From assembly GCA_034933245.1 (NCBI GenBank), contig JAYFNX010000016.1, positions 14,624 through 78,623 on the forward strand: a stretch of DNA of 64,000 bases. Direction: 5' to 3'. Each line of letters starts with the position of its first letter. The first letter of the stretch is position 1. The notes under the pieces are model-generated. The model did not search any database and was not told where the DNA came from. It was given only the letters and a program-made list of their open reading frames with translations. This DNA is from Pelethousia sp034933245 (GTDB lineage Bacteria; Bacillota; Clostridia; Christensenellales; CAG-138). The position numbers were made by a program, and so were the translations under genes. Positions 44,639 to 52,795 of the stretch are shown here, piece by piece.

Positions 44639-45220
44639 TTATTCAGATTCCGTCCGGCTCATTTCAAAAACTTCTATGCAATCTATATCCACGCCCAGCA
44701 CCGTCTGCACGGCGGCCTGCAGCTTGAGCTTCACGGCAATGTCCGCCGCGCCCTCCGCTATGACGATCACGCCCCGCACGGCGGGCGCTTTTTCGGTGAT
44801 TACCAACGCCTCATCCTGCAAGGTGGCAGGCCGTGAGGATTCCGTACGGTTTTCGTTAAGCGTGGTTCCGTCCTCGGCGGTGCTTTCGGAAGTGCTGCTC
44901 TGCACATCCGTGCTCATGGCGGGAACAATCTGCGTTCCCGTATCATAGGTAATCATCACGCGGACTTTACCCGCGCCCCGAATACAGGAAAGGGTTTCCG
45001 CAAGCCTATCTTCCACTGCCGTTTCGGCGGGCGCCTGGGAAGCTGCCTCTTGCAGCCCTGCTTCCGCTCCCCCTTCCTGGTTCTTTCCGCAGGAAGCCGT
45101 ATAGAGAAAAATCCCCAGGATTGCCAAAAGCGCATACACAAGAAGTTCAATCCGCTTATCCGCCTTCATCAGGGCGGCCAAACGCTTAAGGGGTTCGGTA
45201 ATCGCCTTCAAATCAATCAT
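44639..45220 (-). CDS. spoIIIAG: Stage III sporulation protein AG
   Basis: A 193-residue channel protein with one membrane helix (about 24-41) and a ring-building domain containing GAGKVRVMITYDTGTQIVP, KAPAVRGVIVIAEGA and a DIDCIEVFEM tail. The ATG at 45220 has an ideal AGGAGGT site and overlaps the spoIIIAF stop. Confidence 0.93.
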   Translation of the reverse strand: MIDLKAITEPLKRLAALMKADKRIELLVYALLAILGIFLYTASCGKNQEGGAEAGLQEAASQAPAETAVEDRLAETLSCIRGAGKVRVMITYDTGTQIVPAMSTDVQSSTSESTAEDGTTLNENRTESSRPATLQDEALVITEKAPAVRGVIVIAEGAADIAVKLKLQAAVQTVLGVDIDCIEVFEMSRTESE

Positions 45221-45393
45221 AGCACCTCCTGCCAGGTGGAAAGCACGACCTCCGCCACCATCCAGAACATAATAAGATCCATAGCCCGCCCGGCGCTGCG
45301 TTTCATACTGCCGGATGGTAGCAGGAACGCCAATACGCACCGGAGAACTGCAATCACGCTCAATTTCAAAACCAGCCCATATAGTAAAGCCAT
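45217..45393 (-). CDS. spoIIIAF: Short stage III sporulation protein AF
   Basis: A 58-residue protein in the exact SpoIIIAF position: it starts 4 bases after the spoIIIAE stop and its TGA overlaps the spoIIIAG ATG. Two membrane helices (about 4-25 and 38-54) flank a turn, LLPSGSMKRSAGRAM, that corresponds to LLPSSSM-type sequence in Bacillus SpoIIIAF. The Bacillus protein is about 200 residues and carries a soluble ring-building domain, which is absent here; spoIIIAG begins at once, so there is no room for it. Confidence 0.8.
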   Translation of the reverse strand: MALLYGLVLKLSVIAVLRCVLAFLLPSGSMKRSAGRAMDLIMFWMVAEVVLSTWQEVL

Positions 45394-45397
45394 CGTC

Positions 45398-46546
45398 TTA
45401 GACTCCGCCCAAAGCCATCACCAGGCCCATGGTCAGCACATACATGAGGGCAACCGCCGCTACGCATGCGAACATATAGCGGCAAATATCCGCCAAATCG
45501 TTGAGCATTTTAGGCATTCTTTCATCGGAAATCTGGGCGCACAGGGCGGCAGTGATTCGAAAAGCCAGGTTCATTCCCGCCAGCCGAAGCAACGGTGTTA
45601 GGACTGTGCCCAAAGCGATGAGGACAGCTCCCACGCCCGCCGCATTTTTAATGAGCAAGGTGCAGCCCCGCACGCTGTCCAGGCTGCCCGCCACCACGCC
45701 TCCCACCAAGGGAAGAGATTTATCCAGCGCGTATTTCATGGTGCGAAAGCTAATGCTGTCCACCCCGCCCACGCTCATGCCCCGCAGGGCCATGCTTCCC
45801 AAAAAAACCGTGGTGATTCCTCCTATCATCCATTTGGAAAAGGATTTGATCGTAGCAGCGATATGTTCCATCTGCTTACGGCCTGTCAGCCCGCCCACAA
45901 TATGCAGCACCCCGGCGCTCATGACGGCGGGCAACAGAACGCTCTGCACAGTTTTGGCCACCGTGCCGCTCAAAAATATAAAAAGCGGCTGTGCCATTCC
46001 GGCGGATGCTGTGGCGCCCACCGCCGCCAGCAGCGTAACCAGCAGGGGAGAAAGCGCCTCCAACAATTTGCATATATCCTCCACCGCTCCCGCGGCTAAG
46101 GATAACTGCGCGGCCATCACGCCGCTTAGGGCCGCCACGCAAACCCCATAGCACAGGAATGTGGCAATCTCCTTTATATTTCCTTGCCCTTCTCCCAGCA
46201 TCACATCCAATAACCCGATTAAAAGGGCCACGCCAATGATGGTCCCCAGGCTGCCGATGCCTTGCCGTATCGCCGATATGGCCGCTTCCCAAAGGCCTTT
46301 AAGCAAGCCTTCTCCCAAATTCCCTTCCCCCAAGGCATAGCTGGAAATCAGCTCGTGTGCGCTCTCATATCCCCAAAGCGAACGTACATCCACGGGCAGG
46401 CTTCCATAGCTCTCTTGCCAGGCGCTTAAATCGTATTGCCCTAAGGTGGAGCGTACGGCATCAACCAATTCGTCTTCCAGGGCATACGCCGAGGCGGGGC
46501 GAAAAACGGCGAGGATAAAAATTATGAAAACGAAAATCCGTTTCAT
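45398..46546 (-). CDS. spoIIIAE: Stage III sporulation protein AE
   Basis: A 382-residue polytopic membrane protein with a signal sequence (about 1-21, ending SAYA) and about seven further hydrophobic segments. It is the largest membrane part of the SpoIIIA secretion-like complex between mother cell and forespore. The ATG at 46546 overlaps the spoIIIAD stop by four bases; a longer reading to 46675 overlaps spoIIIAD in another frame. Confidence 0.94.
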   Translation of the reverse strand: MKRIFVFIIFILAVFRPASAYALEDELVDAVRSTLGQYDLSAWQESYGSLPVDVRSLWGYESAHELISSYALGEGNLGEGLLKGLWEAAISAIRQGIGSLGTIIGVALLIGLLDVMLGEGQGNIKEIATFLCYGVCVAALSGVMAAQLSLAAGAVEDICKLLEALSPLLVTLLAAVGATASAGMAQPLFIFLSGTVAKTVQSVLLPAVMSAGVLHIVGGLTGRKQMEHIAATIKSFSKWMIGGITTVFLGSMALRGMSVGGVDSISFRTMKYALDKSLPLVGGVVAGSLDSVRGCTLLIKNAAGVGAVLIALGTVLTPLLRLAGMNLAFRITAALCAQISDERMPKMLNDLADICRYMFACVAAVALMYVLTMGLVMALGGV

Positions 46547-46935
46547 GGTTTTTGTAGCAAGCCTGTCAAAAGGCTCAGCACGGCCATAAGCGCGGGCAGG
46601 GCCACCGCAACGATGAGCACCCGGCCCGCCAACTCCACCTTGGAAGCCACGGCCCCTTCCCCGGCATCCCGACATGCTTCTGCGGCAAATTGAACGACAT
46701 ATGCAATGCCAATGACTTTGAATACCAGCTTGAGCTGGTTCGCCCCCAATCCAAAGCGAGCGGCTATGCCGTCTACGGCCTGGCGGATTGCGGCGATGTC
46801 CGAAAGGGCGTAGGTCAGGATAAAAAGGCAGGCGACCACGCTAAGCTGCAAGGCCATCTCGGGCCGGTAGGCCCGAAGCACCACCACCGCCGACACAGCG
46901 AGCAACGCAATTCCTACCAGCTTAAAGACCGTCAT
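46543..46935 (-). CDS. spoIIIAD: Stage III sporulation protein AD
   Basis: A 130-residue membrane protein with about four helices, related to SpoIIIAC and part of the same channel base. It has the family-type region QLKLVFKVIGIAYVVQFAAE, and it sits two bases after spoIIIAC and overlaps spoIIIAE. Confidence 0.94.
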   Translation of the reverse strand: MTVFKLVGIALLAVSAVVVLRAYRPEMALQLSVVACLFILTYALSDIAAIRQAVDGIAARFGLGANQLKLVFKVIGIAYVVQFAAEACRDAGEGAVASKVELAGRVLIVAVALPALMAVLSLLTGLLQKP

Positions 46936-46937
46936 AG

Positions 46938-47135
46938 CTAGTATAAGCCGAAGATCCGCTTCACCTCATTGAAGAGGGAGCCGATCTCGCCCACCACCAT
47001 GCTCAACACGAGAATAAGCCCCATGAGGGCTGCCAGCATGGCGATATCATCCCGGCCCGTCTGCTTGAGCAATTGGCAAATTACAGCTACCAGCATGCCG
47101 ATTCCCGCAATTTTCAGAATGATGTCAATTCCCAT
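46938..47135 (-). CDS. spoIIIAC: Stage III sporulation protein AC
   Basis: A 65-residue protein with two membrane helices (about 4-21 and 31-51) and the family pattern IILKIAGIGMLVAVICQLLKQ. It is 21 bases after spoIIIAB. Confidence 0.94.
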   Translation of the reverse strand: MGIDIILKIAGIGMLVAVICQLLKQTGRDDIAMLAALMGLILVLSMVVGEIGSLFNEVKRIFGLY

Positions 47136-47156
47136 CGTACCGTACCTTAATCCTTT

Positions 47157-47657
47157 TCATATGATGAAGATGGCAGCCGCCAAACCAAAAAGCAGGCCCA
47201 GTGTGCCATAGAGACTTCCCTTCTTCGTCTGCTCTTCCCGGAGGATATCCCGCCGCCTTGCCGTTTCCCGAAGGATGTGGGCGGATGCTTGTTTGCGCCC
47301 TGCTCCATCCGGCGAGGCCAATGCATCTCCCAGGCCTTGCAGCAACGTTCTATCTTCCGCCAGCAGTCCGTAGGGCGGGCTTTTCACCAAGGCCGCACGC
47401 CAAGCTTCCTCCGCTCCTTTTTCCGCCAGATCCGCCCCAAAAGCAGTCCAAAATCCTGTGAGAATGGTTTTTTTCTCTCCCATGGCCGCTGCCAGGCGGC
47501 TTAAAGGCAACGCTTCGTAATCCATGCGAAGCAGGAGCCGGGAGGTTTCTTCCACGAAAGCGGAAAGGGAAGCGGTTCGTGCGGAAAGGGCGTATGCCTT
47601 TGCGTAGCCCAGGAAAACGGAAAGGGCCACCAAGCCAAGCGCCAAAAAAAGCCTCAT
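47157..47657 (-). CDS. spoIIIAB: Stage III sporulation protein AB
   Basis: A 166-residue protein with N- and C-terminal membrane helices and a helical middle, resembling type II secretion GspF-like parts. Its ATG overlaps spoIIIAA by four bases. Confidence 0.92.
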   Translation of the reverse strand: MRLFLALGLVALSVFLGYAKAYALSARTASLSAFVEETSRLLLRMDYEALPLSRLAAAMGEKKTILTGFWTAFGADLAEKGAEEAWRAALVKSPPYGLLAEDRTLLQGLGDALASPDGAGRKQASAHILRETARRRDILREEQTKKGSLYGTLGLLFGLAAAIFII

Positions 47658-48535
47658 AATCCCTCCTCCGCCCTATATACCGTTTCCAGCTTGGGAGCGG
47701 CCCCGGCCACACGCCGCAGGGCAATCACCCGTTCAAAGCAGCCCGCTTCCACCAGGGCATAGATTTCAGGACGGCGCCGTAGTTCCTCCAGGGAAGCGGC
47801 ATGGGCGCTGGCCACAACCCGCACGCCGCAGCCGGATGCATCCAGCACGGCCCTGGCATCCTCCTCTCCAGCAAGTTCATCGGTTACCAACACCTGGGGA
47901 GCCATCCCACGAAGAAGCAACTTCAAAGCCTTGGCTTTCTTGCAGCCTTCCAGCACATCCGTACAGGGCCCGACATCCAAGGTTGGAACGCCTGCGTCGC
48001 ATCCCGCCAACTCCCGCCGTTCATCCGCAATGCACACCGTTATGCCACGCTCGGAAAGCTGCCGGGCCGCATCCCGAAGCAAGGTGGTTTTACCGGCGCC
48101 GGGCGGAGAGATCAGCAGTGCGCTTTTCGGTCCATCCATCCCCCATAAAACCTGCATCAACCCATCCGCGCAGCCAAGAATTTCTCTTGCGAGCCGGATG
48201 TTAAACCCCATGGGCGCTACTAGATGAGGTTCCGTTTGGGTTCCCGCCATACGCCCCGTAAGCCCCACCCGAAACCCGCCCGGCAACGTCATATAACACG
48301 CAGTCAGTTCCTCACTATAGGCATATAGGGATTGGCGGCAAAGCCGAAGCAGCACCTGACGGCAGTCCTCTGCATCCGGTGTCCAGCGGAAGATCAAATT
48401 GCGACGCCCTAGAATCCGCGTTGGCCTGCCTACACGTATGCGCAGCTCTTCCGCCCCTTCCAGGCCCGTTTCCCGCAACTCTCGGGTTAGATCTCCCGGG
48501 AGCAGCGGTAGCAAATACCGTTCCCAGTTCTCCAT
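47654..48535 (-). CDS. spoIIIAA: Stage III sporulation protein AA (ATPase)
   Basis: A 293-residue secretion-ATPase-like protein that powers the SpoIIIA channel. Walker A is SPPGAGKT (143-150) and a Walker B-like LVTDELAGEEDA follows. AAAGGAGG stands before the ATG, and a sigma-E-type promoter lies upstream. It opens the eight-gene operon spoIIIAA to AH. Confidence 0.95.
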   Translation of the reverse strand: MENWERYLLPLLPGDLTRELRETGLEGAEELRIRVGRPTRILGRRNLIFRWTPDAEDCRQVLLRLCRQSLYAYSEELTACYMTLPGGFRVGLTGRMAGTQTEPHLVAPMGFNIRLAREILGCADGLMQVLWGMDGPKSALLISPPGAGKTTLLRDAARQLSERGITVCIADERRELAGCDAGVPTLDVGPCTDVLEGCKKAKALKLLLRGMAPQVLVTDELAGEEDARAVLDASGCGVRVVASAHAASLEELRRRPEIYALVEAGCFERVIALRRVAGAAPKLETVYRAEEGL

Positions 48536-48558
48536 CGCTGCCTGTCCTCCTTTGTTGT

Positions 48559-48587
48559 GTTATATGTGTATGTAGGATGCTTTATGA
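48559..48587 (-). promoter_or_regulatory. Candidate sigma-E promoter of spoIIIA
   Basis: TCATAAA (48587-48581) and CATATAAC (48566-48559) are 14 bases apart, resembling the sigma-E consensus KMATATT-N14/15-CATACANT. The spoIIIA operon of Bacillus is sigma-E dependent. Confidence 0.45.
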
Positions 48588-48610
48588 TTAGCACAGCATG
48601 ATCTTTGGCA

Positions 48611-48640
48611 AAAGGAAAAAGCGCGCCGTATGGGCGCGCC
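48611..48640 (-). terminator. Terminator after the 48.7-49.3 kb membrane gene
   Basis: GCGCGCC/GGCGCGC (7 bp) with a 5-base loop is followed by TTTTTCCTTT on the minus strand, 40 bases past the stop and before the spoIIIA promoter. Confidence 0.85.
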
Positions 48641-48679
48641 GTTTTCCTAAAAATGATCCGAACCACTTTCCCTATAGAA

Positions 48680-49264
48680 TTATCCTTGTTCCCCGGGCAT
48701 ATCCTTGCGTTTTGCCGATGTATACATGCAAAGCAGCACGCTCCCAAAGCAGAGCGCGCTCATCTGGGCATCCCGCAAGGCCACCTGTCCAAAATCCATG
48801 ACCACATAGCTGCCCGTAACCAAGGCAAAGCATGTTGAAAGAATCGCACAAACAAGGGGTATGGCGGCTGCTACCGCCAGCGCGGTTTTGGGCGTATCCG
48901 CAAGGGCCGCGGCGGATGCCCCCGCAATAAATCCTGTAAGTACGCCACTTTGCGCACCCGCAAAAAAGCCGGCTTTCTCCGCGCCAAAGGCCACGAGGGA
49001 AAATGCTGCCAACGCACAGGGAACGCCGCCCCGAATTGCTTCGGTTCTGGCCCACAACGCCAGCGCTAAAGGCATAAAAACAGCGCAGAGATTAAAGCGC
49101 GTCTCGGGATTTGGCGAAAAATCAAAACGGGATAGGGCCAACATGCTCAAAGCAAAAAAGGCCGTTTGAAATCGGCCTAGGGCAACTATAGGTTGAAACG
49201 GTTTCAGCCCTCCTGTTAGGCTGAGAACCAGGACGCAAAGCAGAAGCGCGGTATAAAGTTGCAT
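48680..49264 (-). CDS. Unknown polytopic membrane protein
   Basis: I do not recognise this 194-residue protein. It is strongly hydrophobic, with about six possible membrane helices joined by short loops, and a short charged C-terminus (SAKRKDMPGEQG). It has its own terminator and lies between pgeF and the spoIIIA operon, so it could be linked with sporulation, but no motif supports that. The ATG at 49264 is the only start near the conserved-looking hydrophobic beginning; its AGAAGG ribosome site is in the 3' arm of the preceding terminator. Confidence 0.65.
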   Translation of the reverse strand: MQLYTALLLCVLVLSLTGGLKPFQPIVALGRFQTAFFALSMLALSRFDFSPNPETRFNLCAVFMPLALALWARTEAIRGGVPCALAAFSLVAFGAEKAGFFAGAQSGVLTGFIAGASAAALADTPKTALAVAAAIPLVCAILSTCFALVTGSYVVMDFGQVALRDAQMSALCFGSVLLCMYTSAKRKDMPGEQG

Positions 49265-49316
49265 AAAAAACCTTCTTCATAAGGAGTGTTCTTAAGATAC
49301 CCCATACGAAGAAGGT
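49265..49316 (-). terminator. Terminator after pgeF
   Basis: A 12-bp stem (ACCTTCTTCGTA with TATGAAGAAGGT, one G-T pair) around a 23-base loop ends in TTTTTT, directly before the next ATG. It begins 26 bases after the pgeF stop. Confidence 0.75.
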
Positions 49317-49341
49317 ATAAGCCCGTCAATATCTGGCAGAT

Positions 49342-50205
49342 TCAGCGGAGCTGGATAAATGCGGCCATAGAGCCTGTAACGCCTTGATCCCGCCTGTGTG
49401 AAAAGAAATGCACCGGGGTTTCATAGGTGCAAGCATCCATGAGCGTGATATGCTCCGGCTGAATGCCTGCGCGTAAGAACTGAATTGCCGAACACATGGG
49501 CAAATCTACATATGCCTTTCCCGGCCGACCTAGGCGTTTGAGGGAAGGCTCCGCAAACACCGCTACAAACTGGTCGGCCAGCGGCTCGTCCACCTCAAAG
49601 CATTTAGGACAAATGCAGGGGCCCGCCGCAGCCAGAATATCCGCCGGTTTGGCTCCATACTCCCACTCCATGGCCCGTGCCATTACCAAGCCGATTTGTT
49701 CTAAGGTCCCCTTCCAGCCCGCATGCGCCATCCCGATGGAACGTGTTTCGGGATCATATAGGAAAAAGGCGCCGCAGTCCGCATGGGATGTAACCAATGC
49801 GACGGCAGGATCGTTGGTTATAATCCCGTCGCAAAAGGGAAGCGGCGGCTTATCAAACCCACGGCCTCGGTGGGAAGCGTCCAGTCGGAGAACCACAGCC
49901 CCATGCGCATGGTTAACGATGGCCATATCCGCATAGGAAATCCCGGCGCCTTGGGAAAAACGATGATAGTTTTCCAAAACGTCCGCCTCGCAGCCTTCCT
50001 TGGACCAGTGCAGGTTTAAGGAAGCGAACGGGCCTTGGCTCACGCCGCCCTCCCGGGTGGAAAAGCCGTGCGCAAGGCCGGGCAACAAAAGGGAAGGCGC
50101 CTTGTAAAAGCCCGTTTCTCCTATTTTTTCGTAAAGAAAGCCATGCTGAAACCGCGCGGCTTTCGCTACATAATCCACGATTCGATCCTTCATCTTATTT
50201 TTCAT
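49342..50205 (-). CDS. pgeF: Purine nucleoside phosphorylase/laccase-domain protein PgeF (YfiH)
   Basis: A 287-residue protein of the YfiH/DUF152 family, with adenosine/inosine phosphorylase or deaminase activity and a role in peptidoglycan-precursor editing in E. coli. The metal-site motifs are TSHADCGAFFL, MAHAGWKGT and GPCICPKCFEV. Its ATG overlaps nrdR by 11 bases; an ATG four codons on would begin just past the nrdR stop. Confidence 0.9.
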   Translation of the reverse strand: MKNKMKDRIVDYVAKAARFQHGFLYEKIGETGFYKAPSLLLPGLAHGFSTREGGVSQGPFASLNLHWSKEGCEADVLENYHRFSQGAGISYADMAIVNHAHGAVVLRLDASHRGRGFDKPPLPFCDGIITNDPAVALVTSHADCGAFFLYDPETRSIGMAHAGWKGTLEQIGLVMARAMEWEYGAKPADILAAAGPCICPKCFEVDEPLADQFVAVFAEPSLKRLGRPGKAYVDLPMCSAIQFLRAGIQPEHITLMDACTYETPVHFFSHRRDQGVTGSMAAFIQLR

Positions 50206-50650
50206 CCAAAAGCAATTTCAGTTCATCCATAAACGTGCTGATATCTTTAAACTGGCGATAGACAGAGGCGAAGCGAACATAAGCCACCTCGTCCAAATCT
50301 TTGAGCCGCCGAATCACCATTTCGCCGATTGAACTGCTGGGTATTTCTTGTTCAAGGGAATTAAACACTTCCCGAACCACATCATCCACCAGCAACTCCT
50401 GCTCCACGGAGGATACGGGGCGTTTTTCACAAGCTTTTCTCACGCCGGCCAGAATCTTTTCGCTATCAAAAGGTTCGCGACTTCCATCCTTTTTTACCAC
50501 CATAATCGGGATTTCTTCAATTTTCTCATAAGTGGTAAACCGTTTGCCGCAATTAATGCATTCCCGCCTGCGCCGAATGGAGGTGCCGTCATCTGTGGGC
50601 CTGGAATCGACTACCTTGCTCTCTGTGCTCAAACAATAGCGACATTTCAT
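50195..50650 (-). CDS. nrdR: Transcriptional repressor NrdR
   Basis: A 151-residue regulator of ribonucleotide reductase genes. The zinc ribbon cysteines are Cys3, Cys6, Cys31 and Cys34, and an ATP-cone domain follows (about 46-136). The ATG at 50650 is seven bases after AGGAGG; an upstream ATG at 50671 lacks a site. It lies between ylmC and pgeF. Confidence 0.96.
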   Translation of the reverse strand: MKCRYCLSTESKVVDSRPTDDGTSIRRRRECINCGKRFTTYEKIEEIPIMVVKKDGSREPFDSEKILAGVRKACEKRPVSSVEQELLVDDVVREVFNSLEQEIPSSSIGEMVIRRLKDLDEVAYVRFASVYRQFKDISTFMDELKLLLDEK

Positions 50651-50746
50651 GAAGGTGCCTCCTGTATGCATAGATATGAAAGAATGTCCTACTGTATTTA
50701 TGATATCACATGCACACTATCTTTTCCAGTTCCCGTAAAATTTAAT

Positions 50747-50989
50747 TTACAGCATAATATCTACCAATATAACATCCCCGCCAATTTTGGTAATCCGGTT
50801 AAAGGGAATTACCAATTCCTCATCGCTACGGAACAAGCCGAAAAACCGGGGGGGCCCCGGCACAACAATGGAGCGGATAAGCCCTGAGCAAGCATCTATC
50901 TCAAAATCGCAAATGCAGCCCAGCCGAGCCCCGTCCCGCATATTGATCACTTCTTTTCGCCGAAGCTCGCAAAAATTTGTCATGGCCAT
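50747..50989 (-). CDS. YlmC/YmxH-family PRC-barrel sporulation protein
   Basis: An 80-residue PRC-barrel protein with the DGARLGCICDFEID segment and an IPFNRITKIGGDVILVD end. Family members occur in spore formers and are sporulation-associated with unknown mechanism. GGAGGTG precedes the ATG by seven bases. Confidence 0.9.
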   Translation of the reverse strand: MAMTNFCELRRKEVINMRDGARLGCICDFEIDACSGLIRSIVVPGPPRFFGLFRSDEELVIPFNRITKIGGDVILVDIML

Positions 50990-51051
50990 CCGTCTTCACC
51001 TCCCTATATCCTATGCGGCTAAACGCAAACGCATCCACTTTGGGAGAATGG

Positions 51052-51077
51052 AAAAAGCCCGCCGGATTATGGCGGGC
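51052..51077 (-). terminator. Terminator after rpsU
   Basis: GCCCGCC/GGCGGGC (7 bp) with a 7-base loop, followed by TTTTT on the minus strand. It lies 102 bases past the rpsU stop; I see nothing coding in between. Confidence 0.85.
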
Positions 51078-51178
51078 CACATTTCTACATGCTGTTTGAT
51101 TTTGCTTGCGATCTCGGCTGCTTATCCGGGAAGGACGGAACGAATAATCCCGAATATGTTGGACGCTGAAAGCTTGGG

Positions 51179-51349
51179 CTAATACTTACGCTTCCGGGCC
51201 GCTTCAGCCTTTTTCTTACGTTTTACGCTGGGCTTCTCATAATGTTCACGCCGACGGACTTCGGCCAAAACGCCGCTACGGGCGCACTTGCGCTTAAACC
51301 GCTTGAGAGCACTCTCCAGAGACTCGTTTTCACCTACGCGAATTTCCAA
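51179..51349 (-). CDS. rpsU: 30S ribosomal protein S21
   Basis: Ribosomal protein S21, 56 residues, basic and highly conserved (RVGENESLESALKRFKRKCA and EHYEKPSVKRKKK). I chose a TTG start at 51349: it is eight bases after GGGGAGG and gives a length near the usual 58 residues. The ATG at 51379 would add ten unrelated residues and place the ribosome site inside the gene. Confidence 0.93.
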   Translation of the reverse strand: MEIRVGENESLESALKRFKRKCARSGVLAEVRRREHYEKPSVKRKKKAEAARKRKY

Positions 51350-51420
51350 ATCTTTCCCCTCCCCTCTCCGTTGCAGCATGGCAACCTTTACCGCTTAGAA
51401 GCAGAAATCAAACACAACAT

Positions 51421-51449
51421 ATTATACTGGAATTGCTCTTTTTAGTCAA
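51421..51449 (-). promoter_or_regulatory. Sigma-A promoter of rpsU
   Basis: TTGACT (51449-51444) and TATAAT (51426-51421) are 17 bases apart, a near-consensus promoter with about 65 bases of leader. Confidence 0.85.
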
Positions 51450-51464
51450 CCACCAACCACGAAT

Positions 51465-52520
51465 TTAGCCTGCATAGCGGATATCAATCCCGCCCAAAAC
51501 CACATTCCCCGTTATGGTAAGGGTGGCCGTAGGGTTGGAAGGCGCGCCATGAATATCTACGCCCCCCATTGTACAGCTGGCTCGATTATCGACCCGGATA
51601 TACGGAGGAAGGTAGATGGAGCAGCCCGCCAATACCACATGCACATTGAGTACGGCAGCCCCTTTTTCTCCCAAGGATTTCACCTGGGAAAGGTCCATTT
51701 CTCCACCGGCGAACACAAGGTTTAGATCGCCGCCATTCAATTTTTCGGATTTTATACGGCGGGTTGCTTCTGCAAACGTCGCGTGGACGTCCAAAAAGCC
51801 CTCCTCCTCACTATATTCTATGGATTCCGCTCTGTTCTTGCAGCATCTAGGCCGGTTTTCGCGCCAGCGGCTTCGGCAACGAAAACGGCCGATCAAAATC
51901 GTTAACCCAAGCAGAACCAGCCCGATTGGCCAGATAAGGTTCCAATCCAGCGCAAAAGGCAACGGCTGCCCTAGGTTGTGCAAAAGATAATAAAAGCCGA
52001 CAAAAGCCACGCCCAAGCCAAGAGGGGCGATCTCTTGGACAAACCACGCCACGCCCAAGCCAAGCACTACCGCAGGCCATACGATATCCCATACGCTGGG
52101 GGTCAGGCCAAAGTAACGGCACAGCAGAAAAAGGGCGCCCAAGCCAATGAGAAGCAGGGCAAAGCCCAATCCATGAAGACCCTGCCGGCCATGCTTTTCC
52201 TCCGCTTCTTCCCTGCATTGCGAGGCGCAAAACGTGTCCTGTTCAGCATTTTCGTCGAAAGCATCCTGCTTATTCTGGCCTTGGGGCAGTTCAGCTTCCG
52301 GCGGTCTGTCAATCCCAAGCAAATCATCCACCGTCACATTAAATAAAGAAGCGAGGAGGGGCAGCGTGGAAATATCGGGGCAGGATATATCGTTTTCCCA
52401 CTTGCTCACCGCTTGGGGGGAAATGCCCAATTTTTCTGCCAACTGCTCTTGGGTAAGGCCGGCCTCCTTACGCAAGGCTACAATTTTTTTACCGATGGTC
52501 ATAGTATTGATCTGCTCCAT
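51465..52520 (-). CDS. XRE-family regulator fused to a LiaF-like membrane sensor
   Basis: A 351-residue single-chain protein. An N-terminal XRE helix-turn-helix (about 7-62, LTQEQLAEKLGISPQAVSKWE) is followed by an acidic linker, four membrane helices (about 115-210) typical of LiaI/LiaF-type domains, a short Cys-rich stretch, and a C-terminal beta-repeat domain like the end of LiaF (about 235-351; GGEMDLSQV and MGGVDIHG). LiaF proteins sense envelope stress through a two-component system, whereas here the DNA-binding domain is attached directly. The ATG at 52520 has GAAAGG upstream. It is transcribed alone, divergently from prmA; targets are unknown. Confidence 0.82.
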   Translation of the reverse strand: MEQINTMTIGKKIVALRKEAGLTQEQLAEKLGISPQAVSKWENDISCPDISTLPLLASLFNVTVDDLLGIDRPPEAELPQGQNKQDAFDENAEQDTFCASQCREEAEEKHGRQGLHGLGFALLLIGLGALFLLCRYFGLTPSVWDIVWPAVVLGLGVAWFVQEIAPLGLGVAFVGFYYLLHNLGQPLPFALDWNLIWPIGLVLLGLTILIGRFRCRSRWRENRPRCCKNRAESIEYSEEEGFLDVHATFAEATRRIKSEKLNGGDLNLVFAGGEMDLSQVKSLGEKGAAVLNVHVVLAGCSIYLPPYIRVDNRASCTMGGVDIHGAPSNPTATLTITGNVVLGGIDIRYAG

Positions 52521-52683
52521 ATTTATTTCGTCCTTTCTCGCACTGGCCATTGCTTTTTCTCTGGATCGGATTATCCCATGACCGATTCCAAAAAGCTATC
52601 AAACATTTGGCGAACCGTCTTCTCAACCGGTGGTTGGGTCTGCAACCGGCAGTTGATTTTTGTGCGATCGGGATGGTGAAACC

Positions 52684-52712
52684 AGTATATCACGGCATTT
52701 TTTTGCAGGCAA
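52684..52712 (-). promoter_or_regulatory. Sigma-A promoter of the XRE-LiaF gene
   Basis: TTGCCT (52712-52707) and TATACT (52689-52684), with TGA before it, are 17 bases apart. A leader of about 155 bases contains two CAACCGG copies that might be operators. Confidence 0.65.
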
Positions 52713-52733
52713 CGCCCAGCAAGGTCCAAATGC

Positions 52734-52762
52734 TTGCCCGGGGCGCAAAAATGGATTAATAT
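52734..52762 (+). promoter_or_regulatory. Possible promoter of prmA operon
   Basis: TTGCCC and TAATAT are 17 bases apart in the shared intergenic region, 34 bases before the prmA ATG. The -10 is weak. Confidence 0.3.
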
Positions 52763-52795
52763 AAGAGGGATCAAGCATGAAAGAAAAGGAAACGA

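Noticed and set aside
51090..51178. Open frame after the rpsU stop reading NIFGIIRSVLPG, faintly like SpoVM
   Set aside because: It has no start codon or ribosome site and is simply the frame after the rpsU TAG.
50787..51182. 131-codon plus-strand frame across ylmC and the rpsU 3' region
   Set aside because: Antisense to ylmC and the rpsU terminator, with no recognisable domain or ribosome site.
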